Assembly: GCA_016220085.1 (NCBI GenBank)
Contig: JACRIN010000015.1
Coordinates: 62,001-126,000, forward strand
Direction: 5' to 3'
Length of the DNA: 64,000 bases
DNA from: Planctomycetota bacterium
GTDB taxonomy: Bacteria > Planctomycetota > UBA1135 > GCA-002686595
Position 1 is the stretch's first letter. Each line of letters begins with the position of its first letter. A model generated the notes under the pieces. That model did not search any database and was not told where the DNA came from. It saw nothing but the letters and a program-made list of their open reading frames with translations. The translations under genes were made by a program, and so were the position numbers. Below are positions 36,233 through 45,961 of the stretch, piece after piece.

Positions 36233-37498
36233 TCAACCGGAGTTCAGCGCGCGCTCCCACGCCTCGATTTCGGCGAGCGAATGCGGCGAGCGCGGCGGCG
36301 TGTCGTCGTCGCGGTGCGCGAGGTAGCCGTGCGGCAGCGAGACGCGCTGCGTGCGGCCGCCCTTCGCGCGGCTGACGCGCAACGCGCTCTCGGGGAACGG
36401 CGCGTCGGGATCGAGCACCGCGAGCAACGCGTCGAGGTCCGCGAGCGTCTCGATCCGATGCAGCCGATCGCGCAGCGCCGCCGAGCCCGGGAAGCCCTTC
36501 GTGTACCAGGAGGTCCACTTGCGCATCTGCTGCACGCCGACCTTCTCGCCGAAGAACTCCGCGAGCGCCGCGGCGTGACGCCGCATGATCTGCGTGATCT
36601 CCCCGAGACGCGGCGGCGGCGCGGGCTCGCGCCCGCCGAGCGGACCGGGCTCGCCGCGCCCGCCGGGCTCGGCGCGCTCGTCACCGAACACGTCGGCGAG
36701 CTCGCGGAAGAGCCAAGGCCGTCCGAGGCACCCGCGCCCGACGATCACGCCGTCGCAGCCGGTCGCTCGCATCATCCGCAGCGCGTCGAACGCCTCCCAG
36801 ATGTCGCCGTTGCCGAGCACCGGAATCGACACCGCGCTCTTGAGCTCGCCGATCGCGTTCCAATCCGCTTCGCCGTGGTAGAGCTGCGCGGCGGTGCGCG
36901 CGTGCAGCCCGATCGCGCTCGCGCCTTCCTCGCTCGCGACCCGGCCCGCGTCGCGGAACGTCGAGAGCGATTCGTCGATCCCCTTGCGCACCTTGACGGT
37001 CACCGGGACGCCGTTCGCGCGCTTGGCCATCGCGCGCACGAGCCGCGCCATCAGCTTCGGTTTGACCGGGATCGCGCTGCCTCCGCCGGATGCGGTGACC
37101 TTCGGCACCGGACAGCCGAGGTTCAAGTCGACGTGATGCACTCCTTGGTCGACGAGCCGCGCGACCATCTCGCCGATGTCGACGGGATCGGACGAGTAGA
37201 TCTGCACCGAGCGCGGGCTCTCGTCCGCGCGCGAACTCGCGAGCAGGATCGTGCGCGAGTTCCCCATCAGGAAACCGCGCGCGGTGATCATCTCGGAGAC
37301 GAAGAGCCCGGCTCCGAAACTGCGGCAGAGCGCGCGAAACGGATAGTTGGTGACGCCCGCCATCGGCGCGAGCACGACCGGCGGCCAGATGCGCAGCGAG
37401 CCGAGCGCGAGCGGTCGGAACTCGCCCGGCCGCGCGAGCGGCACGTCACGGTTCGCGGCGCTCGCGAAACGCGCGTGCTCGGGTCCGTCCGCGTTCAT
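36233..37498 (-). CDS. dusB: tRNA-dihydrouridine synthase
   Basis: Dus enzymes use FMN and NADPH to reduce uridine to dihydrouridine in tRNA. The 421-residue protein has VVLAPMAGVTNYPFR, the catalytic-cysteine segment LNLGCPVPKV, VTVKVRKGID and GNGDIW followed by VIVGRGCLGRPWLF. It is longer than typical DusB (about 320-350) because of a Gly/Pro-rich insertion after the FMN site (around residues 285-305) and a basic C-terminal extension. The subtype is inferred. Its ATG at 37498 overlaps the upstream amidohydrolase stop by four bases. Confidence 0.9.
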   Translation of the reverse strand: MNADGPEHARFASAANRDVPLARPGEFRPLALGSLRIWPPVVLAPMAGVTNYPFRALCRSFGAGLFVSEMITARGFLMGNSRTILLASSRADESPRSVQIYSSDPVDIGEMVARLVDQGVHHVDLNLGCPVPKVTASGGGSAIPVKPKLMARLVRAMAKRANGVPVTVKVRKGIDESLSTFRDAGRVASEEGASAIGLHARTAAQLYHGEADWNAIGELKSAVSIPVLGNGDIWEAFDALRMMRATGCDGVIVGRGCLGRPWLFRELADVFGDERAEPGGRGEPGPLGGREPAPPPRLGEITQIMRRHAAALAEFFGEKVGVQQMRKWTSWYTKGFPGSAALRDRLHRIETLADLDALLAVLDPDAPFPESALRVSRAKGGRTQRVSLPHGYLAHRDDDTPPRSPHSLAEIEAWERALNSG

Positions 37499-39426
37499 TT
37501 CGTCCCGAGGTTCGGGAAACCGGGCCCGGACGCGAGCAGGTTGCGGGTCTCGAGCTGACGCGTGCCTTGTTGGACCACCAGCCGGGAGAGCGCGCCCTTG
37601 GCGTCGAGTTCGACCGCGCGGCCGCCGCTCGGCGTGCGGAAGAGCAGCCACCCCTGCGGATCCTGGGTGCGCTCCCAACGCGCGACCTCGAGCTCGAGCG
37701 CGGCGTGGAAGCGGAGGATCGGGAACTTCGCGCGGCGTTCGAAGCGCGAGAGCAGCATGTAGCTCGTGACGCTTTCGAGGTCGATCGCACCGATGCGCTC
37801 GTTGGTGTTCTGCGTGTCGACGTGCACGCCGTCGAGCTTGCGCTCGATTCGGAATTGATCGGCGACCCACACGCCGCGCACCGTCAACTGGTGCTTGCTG
37901 GTGCGCAGATCGACCGAGAAGCTTTCGAGCGCTCCGTCGACGAGGCGCTGCACGAGCTGCAGATCGACGTCGAGGTGCCCGCCCGCGCCGGGCACGACGC
38001 GCCGGCCGGAGAACACGGTCGCGCCGCCCGCTTCCTGCACGATCGCCCAACGCTCGCCCGCGGTGCGCACTCCGTCGGTCGCGGTTTCCGCATAGCCCTC
38101 GAGCACCGCGACGACGTTCGGCACCTCGGGAGGAGCGATCTTCAGCGGTTGAGCCGCGGCGTCGAGCGCGGCCTGCTGGCGCGCGCGCAACTCCGCGCGC
38201 TTGGCATCGAGCTCCGCGCGATCGAGATAGCGACCGCGGACGACCACCGCTTCGACGGCGGTCAGGTTCGCGACCGCGAGCTCGGGATCCGAGCGCAAGA
38301 GTACGAGGTCGGCGACCAGCCCGGGCGTGAGCGCACCGCAGCGCTCCGCGAGCCCGAAGACCTCCGCGTTGCCGCGCGTCGCCGCGCGCAGCACCGCAAC
38401 GGTCGGGATCCCGGCGATCTGCCACTCGACGAGCTCGCGCACCAGTCCCGCGCCGGGCGACAGCCACGGATTCGGCGCGCCGCTCGCCGGCACCAGCCTG
38501 ACGCCCGCGTCGAAGAGCTTCTTGACCAGCGCGCGCTGCTTCTCGACGACGCGCAGCGCCTTGGCACGGTAGGCGGCGTCGGTATTGCGCCGCCGGAGTT
38601 CCCACTCGGCCGCCCAGCGGCCCGCGAACGCGGGGCCCAGGTACTCGAGCTCGCCGACTTGGCTCTCCGGCGTCTCGGCGAGCCGTCCGACGCCGCGCAA
38701 GAGCGGCACCACGGCGATCTTCTTCGCCGCGAGCTCGCGAATCGTCGCGTCGAGCTTCGCGAGGTCGAGGTTCGGCCAGTCGTCGCCGCTCGGCGCGAAC
38801 GCGTCGAGGAAGAGCAACCCGTCGGGCGCGACTTCGCACAGATCCGCCAGCGTCGCGCCTTTCGGCAGCGTCCCCCACGCAGTCATCTTCTGCGCGTGGG
38901 CGAGCTCGACGAGCTTCTTCCACGCCGGAAGCGAGAGGCTCGACTGGTACGCGAAGAAGTCGACGCGCTGCTCGGCGTCTTGCTCGATCAACGTCTTGAG
39001 CGTGCCTTGGACCGCGTTCTCGTCCGGCGCGACCAACGCCGCGTTGGTCGCGGGCGGCACGCCGTCGATCACCGCGCCCGCGGTGACGATCCACGGCCCG
39101 GGCGCACCGTCGCGCGCGCGCAAGAGCCGCTGATCGAAGATGCGAGAGAGCTCGTTGCCGTGGTCGACGACGGTCGTCGTGCCCGCTTGCGTGTAGAGCC
39201 AGTCCTGATCGGGATCGTGTCCGACGTAGCCATCGACCAGCCCTGGCATCAGGTGCAGACCCGCGGCCTCGATCCGCCGCGCCCCATCGGGCACCGGAAC
39301 GTCCGCGCCGATCGCCACCAGCTTGCCGTCGTCGATCAACACGGTCGCGGGGGCGGCGGGCGTGCCGTCGAGCGTGTGAACGGTCGCTCCGACGATCGCC
39401 ACGACTTCCAGGATCCAGGTCGTCAT
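37495..39426 (-). CDS. Amidohydrolase-fold protein with degenerate metal site
   Basis: Residues ~1-430 follow the composite amidohydrolase layout: an N-terminal beta segment (VGATVHTLDGTPA), then MPGLVDGYVGH where active enzymes have PG-x-x-D-x-H-x-H. Here both histidines are replaced (Tyr67, Gly69), so metal binding as in imidazolonepropionase or dihydroorotase is doubtful. A later GLVADLVLLRSDPE segment is the usual C-terminal cap. About 210 further residues form an unrecognised beta-rich domain. The 643-residue protein has no signal peptide. ATG at 39426, divergent from the methyltransferase at 39588; its stop overlaps dus (ATGA). Confidence 0.75.
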   Translation of the reverse strand: MTTWILEVVAIVGATVHTLDGTPAAPATVLIDDGKLVAIGADVPVPDGARRIEAAGLHLMPGLVDGYVGHDPDQDWLYTQAGTTTVVDHGNELSRIFDQRLLRARDGAPGPWIVTAGAVIDGVPPATNAALVAPDENAVQGTLKTLIEQDAEQRVDFFAYQSSLSLPAWKKLVELAHAQKMTAWGTLPKGATLADLCEVAPDGLLFLDAFAPSGDDWPNLDLAKLDATIRELAAKKIAVVPLLRGVGRLAETPESQVGELEYLGPAFAGRWAAEWELRRRNTDAAYRAKALRVVEKQRALVKKLFDAGVRLVPASGAPNPWLSPGAGLVRELVEWQIAGIPTVAVLRAATRGNAEVFGLAERCGALTPGLVADLVLLRSDPELAVANLTAVEAVVVRGRYLDRAELDAKRAELRARQQAALDAAAQPLKIAPPEVPNVVAVLEGYAETATDGVRTAGERWAIVQEAGGATVFSGRRVVPGAGGHLDVDLQLVQRLVDGALESFSVDLRTSKHQLTVRGVWVADQFRIERKLDGVHVDTQNTNERIGAIDLESVTSYMLLSRFERRAKFPILRFHAALELEVARWERTQDPQGWLLFRTPSGGRAVELDAKGALSRLVVQQGTRQLETRNLLASGPGFPNLGTK

Positions 39427-39587
39427 CCCGGCGATGTTCGCACGAAGCGTGCCGCCGGGGCAACCGCACTCGCGCGCGCGAGGCATCCGCGCCACTGCGA
39501 GCGGTGCAACCGCGGCGGCGCGCAAGCAGCCACCGCGCGGGCGCGCGAGCCGCGACGGCGCCGGACGGAACGCGTAGGATGCGCGCC

Positions 39588-40775
39588 ATGACCGCCCCGA
39601 CCCGCCGCGAGGAAGCCGCACGCGCCACGATCGAGCTGGAAACCAACGAGCTCCCGCGCGGACCGTGGGTGTTCGCCCGCCAAGTGCGCGATCCCGAACA
39701 AGAGCCCGAGCCCGGCGCGTTGGTCGAGGTGCTCGACGCCTCCGGTCGTTTCGTCGGGCACGCGCTCTGGAATCCGGGCTCGGACATCCGGCTGCGCTTT
39801 CTCTGGCGCGGCCGCAAGAACGACCTCGATCGGCCGCGCGAGTTCCTCTTGCGGCGCATCAAGCTCGCCGACGATCTGCGCCGCAAGGTGCTGCGCCTCG
39901 ACCAGGATCACGACACGTACCGCGTCGTGCATGCGGAGGGCGACGACCTCTCGGGGCTCGTGATCGATCGCCTCGGCGACTCGCTGGTCTGCGAGTACCA
40001 CTCGCTCGGCTTCTACCGGCTGCGCGACGACATCGAGGCGGCGCTCGGCACGCTCTATCCGGGCTTCGAGGTCGCGCACCGCGTGCCCGCGAACGCCGCG
40101 CGCTCGGAGGACTTCCAGCCCGAGGACGAGCCTGAGCTCGCCGAGCGCATCGTCCACGAAAACGGCCTCGCGTACCCGGTCGCGCCGGCGTTCGGCCACA
40201 AGACCGGCTGGTTCTGCGACCAGCGCGACAACCGCCGACGCGTCGCCGAGTTCGCGGCCGGCCGCGACGTGCTCGACCTGTGCTGCAACCAAGGCGGCTT
40301 CGCGTTGAACGCTGCGCGCGCCGGAGCGAAACGCGTGCGCGCCGTCGACCTCGACGAGAAGGTGCTGGAGCGCGCGCGGCGCGCGGCCGCGCTGAACGAG
40401 CTCGAGGTCGAATGCGTGCACGACGACGTGTTCCCGTTCCTGCGCTCGCTCGGCAAACCGCGGCCGAACCTCGTCATCCTCGACCCGCACAAGCTCGTCG
40501 GCTCGCGCGAACGGCTCGAAGAGGGACTGAAGAAGTACTCCGACTTCAATACGCTCGCGTTCGCGAGCGTCGCGGAAGGCGGCATCCTGGCGACGTTCTC
40601 GTGCTCGGGGTCGCTCGACGAGCCGGCTTTCATCGGCATGCTTTTCCAGGCCGCGCGACGCGCCGGTCGCGAGATCAAGCTCTTGAACCAGCTCGGCGCC
40701 GGCCCGGACCACCCCCAGCGGCCCGATTTCAGCCGCTCGCGCTACCTGAAGGGCGCGATCTTCCAGGTGCTTTGA
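39588..40775 (+). CDS. rlmI: Class I SAM-dependent rRNA cytosine methyltransferase (RlmI-like)
   Basis: RlmI/YccW enzymes make m5C in 23S rRNA. The 395-residue protein has an N-terminal PUA-like domain (GALVEVLDASGRFVG, then GSDIRLRFL), an insert with FGHKTGWFCDQRDNR, the SAM motif VLDLCCNQGGFAL, NELEVECVHDDVF and the ILDPHKLV segment that replaces the usual DPP motif. Assignment to RlmI rather than a relative such as RlmK is inferred. ATG at 39588; TAGGAT ends only seven bases upstream, so AGGA could be either a ribosome-binding site or part of a -10 box of a leaderless gene. Confidence 0.85.
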   Translation: MTAPTRREEAARATIELETNELPRGPWVFARQVRDPEQEPEPGALVEVLDASGRFVGHALWNPGSDIRLRFLWRGRKNDLDRPREFLLRRIKLADDLRRKVLRLDQDHDTYRVVHAEGDDLSGLVIDRLGDSLVCEYHSLGFYRLRDDIEAALGTLYPGFEVAHRVPANAARSEDFQPEDEPELAERIVHENGLAYPVAPAFGHKTGWFCDQRDNRRRVAEFAAGRDVLDLCCNQGGFALNAARAGAKRVRAVDLDEKVLERARRAAALNELEVECVHDDVFPFLRSLGKPRPNLVILDPHKLVGSRERLEEGLKKYSDFNTLAFASVAEGGILATFSCSGSLDEPAFIGMLFQAARRAGREIKLLNQLGAGPDHPQRPDFSRSRYLKGAIFQVL

Positions 40776-40794
40776 CCCGCGTGAAACTTCGGAG

Positions 40795-40823
40795 CTGACT
40801 CGCCCCCTCCGATTGGCTAGGAT
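40795..40823 (+). promoter_or_regulatory. Promoter upstream of the GreA-like gene
   Basis: CTGACT (40795-40800), a 17-base spacer and TAGGAT (40818-40823) form a plausible sigma-70 promoter. It would give a leader of about 100 bases that includes the pairing GCCCTCG/CGAGGGC, ahead of a GGAG ribosome-binding site at 40922. Confidence 0.5.
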
Positions 40824-40932
40824 CTCGGCCCGGTAGCCCTCGTCCCCCCGCGCGCGCGGTGTCGGGCCGAGGGCGCCGTCGTCCGAGAGCGGTTTTCGAA
40901 AGAGCCGCCCCGCTACCAACCCGGAGATCCGA

Positions 40933-43107
40933 ATGAGCCTCCCGATCCTTGCAACGGAAGACAACTGGCAGGCGTTCGACGAAGCCTGGAACGAGTTGAT
41001 CAAGACCCAAGGACCGATCGAGGACCTGGTTCAGGCGATGGAGATCGTCGCGGCGAAACGCCGCTTGGCGCGCTGCCTGCCGCTCTTGCGCGAGCACGCC
41101 GAGAAGCTCGCGTCCGCGAAACGCTGCGAGGACGCGGCGCTGCTGCTCGGCGCGGCGTTGCGCGGCGGCGCCGCGGTCGGCGATGTCGCCGACCTCTTGT
41201 GGCGGAACGCTGAAGCCGCATGGGGCGCGCAGCCCTGGTGGAATCCGTACATCGAGCTCTCCGGCTTCCGTCTGAACGCGAACGACTTGAAGCGCGCGTG
41301 GAGCTGCTTCGACGACATGCGCAGCTATGCGCCGGGCGTCGTGATCTTCCACCGCGGCGGCTGGGGCATCGGCGAAGTCACCGACTTCGCGCCGGGCGAG
41401 CTCGAGCTCGGTGTGCGCTTCGTCTCCGGGCGCAAGGACCAGTTTCCGCTGCGCACCGCGGTCGACATCTTCGAACGTCTCGCCGACTACGACCTGCGCG
41501 CTCAGCACCTCCGCGACCCCGCCGCGCTCAAGCAGCGCGTGCAGAACGAGCCGCTCGAGATCCTGCGCGCCGTGCTGCTGCGGCACTCCGGCAAGACGAG
41601 CCAGATCTCGATCAAGAACGCGCTCGCGCAAGTCGGCGTCGACGGCAACGCGTGGTCGACCTGGTGGCGCAAGACGCGCATGCAAGCGGAGAACAGCGAG
41701 TGGTTCCGCGTCTCCGGCAGCGGTCAGAAGGTCGAGATCGAGATCCTGCGCCGCGCGATCGATCCGGTCGCGAGCCTGAAGCGCCAGCTCGAGCACGCGC
41801 CGACGCTCGCCGTCGCGCTCTCCCGCGCGCGCGACATCTTCGGCTCGACCAAGCTCGAGCAGAGCGTGCGCGACGCGGGCCTCGACGTGCTCGAACGCCT
41901 GACGGTCACGCCGAAGACGCCGCTCGACGATCGCCTGTCGACGTGGATGCTGCTGCGCGAGCACCGCGACCAGACGCCGGAAGGCCTCGCGAACATGCTG
42001 AAGGATGCGCTCGCGAAGCCGGTGCCGACCGATCCCTCGATCCCGTCGCCGGTGTGGGCCCTGATCCAGCAGATCCCGCTCGCGCGCGACCAAGAACGCG
42101 CGGTCGTCCTGCTGCAAGAGGTCTACGGCGAAGGCTGGATCGACGAAGCGGCGAAAAACCTCCACCACGCGCCTCCTGGGATGGTCAAGCCGCTGATCGA
42201 CGCGTTGCTGACCGCCAAGCGCACCGACGCGCTCGCGCAGCAGTACTCGATGCTGCTCGCGCGGCCGATGCGCTCGCCGTTCGCGTTGCTCGCGCTGATC
42301 CGCGTCGCCGAGGACGGCAAGATCACCGGCGACTTCGCGACGCCGGTGCAACGCGCGCACGCGCTGATCGAGCTTGCCGCTCAGCTCGCCGAGGGCCGAC
42401 GCGGCAACGCGTTGCTCGCTCGCGCGGAGCAGCGCTTGATCGACGTGATGACCAAAGGGCAACCGCCGCTCCTGCAGACGTGGCTCGCCGAAGCCGACCT
42501 CCCGGTCTACCGCCAACTGCGCGCGACGCTGCAGCGCGGCGTCGCCGACGAGATCGACGCGGCGATCACCGACGCGGCGCTCGCGCGCGGCATCGACCTC
42601 CTGCGCGCCGAGGAAGTGCCGTTTTGGGAGGAAGACCGCATCTGGACGACGCGCGCCGGCCTCGCGAGGCGCCAAGCGGAGCTGCGCGAAGTCCGCGACG
42701 TGAAGCTGCCGCAGAACGCGGAAGCGATCGGCAGGGCGGCTGCGTTCGGCGACCTCTCGGAGAACTTCGAGTGGGCGCAAGCGATCGAGGAACAACGCCA
42801 CCTCACCGAAGCCGCGGCGACGATCGAACGCGAGCTGCGCATCGCCGCGCTGCTCGAAAACGCGCCGATCGCCGACGGCATCGTCTCGCCGGGCACGCTC
42901 GTGCGCTACCGCGACATCACCAACGCCGAAGTGCACGACGTCGCCGTCCTCGGGCCGTGGGACAGCGAGACCAACGCGATCTCCTACCGCGCCCCGCTCG
43001 CCGCGGGGATGCTCGGCCTCGCGGCGGGCACCAAGGCGACGATCGAGCTGCCCGGCGGCCGAATCGAGGTCGAGGTGCTCGCCGTCGAGCCCGCGCCGGT
43101 GCACTGA
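40933..43107 (+). CDS. Long GreA-domain transcription elongation factor
   Basis: The C-terminal ~165 residues match the GreA coiled-coil and FKBP-like domains. They contain [20 protein letters not shown] with the acidic loop tip (Asp, Glu) that stimulates RNA polymerase transcript cleavage, then [11 protein letters not shown]. The preceding ~555 residues form a helical N-terminal region with no motif I recognise, apart from a Gly-rich [16 protein letters not shown] segment near 140. Total length is 724 against about 160 for ordinary GreA. Similar long GreA fusions are known in Chlamydiae and planctomycetes. ATG at 40933 with GGAG nearby. Probably binds RNA polymerase; the extra region's partner is unknown. 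Confidence 0.85.
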   Translation: MSLPILATEDNWQAFDEAWNELIKTQGPIEDLVQAMEIVAAKRRLARCLPLLREHAEKLASAKRCEDAALLLGAALRGGAAVGDVADLLWRNAEAAWGAQPWWNPYIELSGFRLNANDLKRAWSCFDDMRSYAPGVVIFHRGGWGIGEVTDFAPGELELGVRFVSGRKDQFPLRTAVDIFERLADYDLRAQHLRDPAALKQRVQNEPLEILRAVLLRHSGKTSQISIKNALAQVGVDGNAWSTWWRKTRMQAENSEWFRVSGSGQKVEIEILRRAIDPVASLKRQLEHAPTLAVALSRARDIFGSTKLEQSVRDAGLDVLERLTVTPKTPLDDRLSTWMLLREHRDQTPEGLANMLKDALAKPVPTDPSIPSPVWALIQQIPLARDQERAVVLLQEVYGEGWIDEAAKNLHHAPPGMVKPLIDALLTAKRTDALAQQYSMLLARPMRSPFALLALIRVAEDGKITGDFATPVQRAHALIELAAQLAEGRRGNALLARAEQRLIDVMTKGQPPLLQTWLAEADLPVYRQLRATLQRGVADEIDAAITDAALARGIDLLRAEEVPFWEEDRIWTTRAGLARRQAELREVRDVKLPQNAEAIGRAAAFGDLSENFEWAQAIEEQRHLTEAAATIERELRIAALLENAPIADGIVSPGTLVRYRDITNAEVHDVAVLGPWDSETNAISYRAPLAAGMLGLAAGTKATIELPGGRIEVEVLAVEPAPVH

Positions 43108-43447
43108 CGCCTTCGCCGTGCGCGGCGCGCCGCGCCGGCGGTCCGCGCCGGGCTCACGTCGGACCCGTGCCGGGCTCACGTCGCGCCCGCGCCGGGCGGC
43201 TCGCCCGCGAGCCGCGGTCAAACGCCCACCGCGGATCTCCACGCCCGCCTTGGCGTGCCCGATTCGTGCGGGTCGGAGCGGCCGGTCTTGCCGTAGAAGA
43301 AGCCCAACTCGCACGAGCCCCTCGCGGGCTCGCCGGGTACCTTATCGGGCCTCATTCGCGCTCCACGGATCCCCAGCGACTCCCCCCCCCCGCCACGGCT
43401 CCGACGGCGAGCGCTCTTCCACCCACCCCAACGACGCCCAAAGCACT
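43108..43447. other. Intergenic region upstream of ahcY
   Basis: The 340 bases hold a 16-base perfect palindrome (GCGCGGCGCGCCGCGC, 43120-43135) just after the preceding gene and a directly repeated GCCGGGCTCACGTCG (about 43151-43185). I looked for the SAH riboswitch core expected before ahcY and did not find it. No gene is supported. Confidence 0.4.
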
Positions 43448-44905
43448 ATGGCTCCGACCGCAACCTCGACCTTCCCGGACTACAAAGTCAAGGACATCCA
43501 ACTCGCCTCCTTCGGGCGCAAGGAGATCGAACTCGCCGAGGTCGAGATGCCCGGCCTGATGTCGATCCGCGACGAGTACAAGAGCAAGAAGCCCCTGAAG
43601 GGCGCGCGCGTCACCGGCTCGCTCCACATGACGATCCAGACCGCGGTCTTGATCGAGACGTTGGTCGAACTCGGCGCCGAAGTGCGCTGGTGCTCGTGCA
43701 ACATCTTCTCGACGCAAGATCACGCCGCGGCGGCGGTCGCCGTCGGCAAGAAAGGCACGCCCGCGAACCCGAAGGGCATCCCGGTCTTCGCGTGGAAGGG
43801 CGAGTCGCTCGAGGAGTACTGGTGGACGACCGAAGCCGCGCTCACGTGGCCGGACGGTCAGGGTCCGAACATGATCCTCGACGACGGCGGCGACGCGACG
43901 ATGATGGTGCACTCCGGCGTCGAGTACGAGCGCGCGGGCAAGGTCCCGGTGCCGAAGAAAGACGACGCGGAGGATTGGCAGTGGTTCCTGAAGACGCTGA
44001 AGAAAGGCTTCGAAGCGAACCCGCGCAAGTGGACCGAAGTCGCGAAGGGCATCCTCGGCGTCACCGAGGAAACCACCACCGGCGTGCATCGTCTCTACAA
44101 GATGCAGCAGGAAGGCAAGCTGCTCTTCCCCGCGATGAACGTGAACGACTCCGTGACGAAGTCGAAGTTCTACAACGTCTACGGCTGCCGTCACTCGCTG
44201 GTCGACGGACTGATGCGCGCGACCGACGTGATGATCTCCGGCAAGGCCGCGGTGATCTGCGGCTACGGTGACGTCGGCAAGGGCTGCGCCAAGTCGCTCG
44301 CCGGCCAAGCCGCGCGCGTGATCGTCACCGAGATCGATCCGATCTGCGCGCTGCAAGCGTGCATGGACGGCTACCAAGTCCTGCGCATCGAGGACGTGAT
44401 CGGCTCCGCGGACATCTTCATCACCGCGACCGGCAACAAGAACGTGATCACCGCCGACCACATGGCGAAGATGAAGAACAACGCGATCGTCGCCAACATC
44501 GGCCACTTCGACAACGAGATCGACATGGCCGGCCTCGCGAAGGTCAAGGGCGTCAAGCGCCAGAACATCAAGCCGCAAGTCGATCGCTGGGTGTTCGCCG
44601 ACGGCCACGGCGTGCTGATCCTCGCAGAAGGTCGCTTGATGAACCTCGGCTGCGCGACCGGTCACCCGAGCTTCGTGATGTCGAACAGCTTCTCGAACCA
44701 GGTGATCGCCCAGGTCGAGCTCTTCAAGAACCACAAGAACTACGACAAGGGCGTCTACGTCCTGCCGAAGCACCTAGACGAGAAGGTCGCGCGCCTGCAC
44801 CTCGACAAGCTCGGCGCGAAGCTGACGACGCTCTCGAAGGATCAAGCCGAGTACATCGGCGTACCGCCGGAAGGCCCGTACAAGCCCGGCCACTACCGCT
44901 ATTGA
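43448..44905 (+). CDS. ahcY: Adenosylhomocysteinase
   Basis: AhcY hydrolyses S-adenosylhomocysteine to adenosine and homocysteine with tightly bound NAD+, supporting the many methyltransferases. The 485-residue protein has [28 protein letters not shown], the NAD motif [15 protein letters not shown] and the C-terminal [20 protein letters not shown] with KPGHYRY. This is the long bacterial form. ATG at 43448. Confidence 0.98.
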   Translation: MAPTATSTFPDYKVKDIQLASFGRKEIELAEVEMPGLMSIRDEYKSKKPLKGARVTGSLHMTIQTAVLIETLVELGAEVRWCSCNIFSTQDHAAAAVAVGKKGTPANPKGIPVFAWKGESLEEYWWTTEAALTWPDGQGPNMILDDGGDATMMVHSGVEYERAGKVPVPKKDDAEDWQWFLKTLKKGFEANPRKWTEVAKGILGVTEETTTGVHRLYKMQQEGKLLFPAMNVNDSVTKSKFYNVYGCRHSLVDGLMRATDVMISGKAAVICGYGDVGKGCAKSLAGQAARVIVTEIDPICALQACMDGYQVLRIEDVIGSADIFITATGNKNVITADHMAKMKNNAIVANIGHFDNEIDMAGLAKVKGVKRQNIKPQVDRWVFADGHGVLILAEGRLMNLGCATGHPSFVMSNSFSNQVIAQVELFKNHKNYDKGVYVLPKHLDEKVARLHLDKLGAKLTTLSKDQAEYIGVPPEGPYKPGHYRY

Positions 44906-44924
44906 TCCACGCGTTCGCGCTCAC

Positions 44925-44971
44925 GCGACGCCGCGTCGGTCCCCAACACGACGGGGACGGCGCGGCGTCGC
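44925..44971 (+). terminator. Long hairpin between ahcY and gluQ
   Basis: GCGACGCCGCG (44925-44935) pairs exactly with CGCGGCGTCGC (44961-44971), and within it GTCCCC pairs with GGGGAC around AACACGAC. The extended stem starts 20 bases after the ahcY stop and abuts the gluQ -35. It probably terminates ahcY transcription although no T-run follows. Confidence 0.6.
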
Positions 44972-44974
44972 TGC

Positions 44975-45002
44975 TTGTCTGGCGAGCTGCTTCGAGTAGC
45001 CT
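44975..45002 (+). promoter_or_regulatory. Promoter of gluQ, apparently leaderless
   Basis: TTGTCT (44975-44980), a 16-base spacer and TAGCCT (44997-45002) lie so close to the gene that transcription should begin at or next to the ATG at 45009. No ribosome-binding site exists. Confidence 0.6.
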
Positions 45003-45008
45003 CGCGGC

Positions 45009-45959
45009 ATGCTCGCCGCTCCGATCGGCCGCCTGGCGCCGAGTCCGACGGGTCGTTTGCACCTCGGACACGCACGCTCGTTCCTGCTCGCGTGGTGGCA
45101 CGCGCGCTCGCGCGGCGGTCGCATCCTGCTGCGCATCGAGGATCTCGATCGCGAGCGCGTGAAGCCGGGCGCGATCGACGGCGTGTTGCGCGATCTCGCG
45201 TGGCTCGGCATCGATTGGGACGGCGCACCGCTGCTGCAATCGGCGGACACGAGCGCGCTCGGGCAGGCCGTCGACCGTCTGCTCGCCGCCGGCGACGCGT
45301 ACCCGTGCGTCTGCACCCGCGCGGAAGTCGCCGCGGTCTCCGCGCCGCACGCCGGCGACGACGAGACGCCCTACCCGGGCACGTGTCGCGGCAAGTGGCG
45401 CTCTTGCGCTGAAGCCGGGCGCGCGACCGGCCGCACGCCCGCGGTGCGCCTTCGGGTCGAGCCCGGCGCGATCGAGCTCGTCGACGGCCTCGCCGGGCCG
45501 CGCGCGTTCGACGTCTCCGCGACTGTCGGCGACTTCACGATTCGCCGCCGCGACGGCGCGTTCGCCTACCAACTCGCCGTCACCGTCGACGACGCGCGCA
45601 CCGGCGTCGACGAAATCGTGCGCGGCGCGGACCTGTTGCCGAGCGCGGCGCGCCAGAAGCTAGTGCAACATCGGCTCGGCCTCCCGCATCCGCGCTGGTG
45701 GCACGTCGGCCTGGTGGTCGACGCCGACGGCCAGCGCCTCGCGAAACGCCGCGGCGATCTCTCGCTCGCGTCCCTGCGCGAGTCCGGCATCGATCCACGC
45801 GCCGTCGTTTCCTGGGCGGCGCGCGCCAGTCGCCAGCCATGCGAAGATCGCGTGGCTCCCGGCGACGTCCTCCCCGGCTTCCAAATCGAGCGCGCCGGCT
45901 GCGAGCCCGTCGTCCTCGATCACGAAGCGCTCGATCGCCTGCTCGCAGCTCGCGCCTGA
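45009..45959 (+). CDS. gluQ: Glutamyl-Q tRNA(Asp) synthetase
   Basis: GluQ attaches glutamate to queuosine in tRNA-Asp. The 316-residue protein is a truncated GluRS catalytic core with APSPTGRLHLGHARS (the HIGH motif), LRIEDLDRERV and the KMSKS-like AKRRGDLSL. It also has zinc cysteines in CVCTR and YPGTCRG. It lacks the anticodon-binding domain, which separates it from true GluRS. ATG at 45009, apparently leaderless. The hydrolase gene follows two bases after the stop. Confidence 0.93.
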   Translation: MLAAPIGRLAPSPTGRLHLGHARSFLLAWWHARSRGGRILLRIEDLDRERVKPGAIDGVLRDLAWLGIDWDGAPLLQSADTSALGQAVDRLLAAGDAYPCVCTRAEVAAVSAPHAGDDETPYPGTCRGKWRSCAEAGRATGRTPAVRLRVEPGAIELVDGLAGPRAFDVSATVGDFTIRRRDGAFAYQLAVTVDDARTGVDEIVRGADLLPSAARQKLVQHRLGLPHPRWWHVGLVVDADGQRLAKRRGDLSLASLRESGIDPRAVVSWAARASRQPCEDRVAPGDVLPGFQIERAGCEPVVLDHEALDRLLAARA

Positions 45960-45961
45960 CC

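Noticed and set aside
43108-43447. SAH riboswitch upstream of ahcY
   Set aside because: I searched the leader for the conserved core and found only GC-rich hairpins and short direct repeats.
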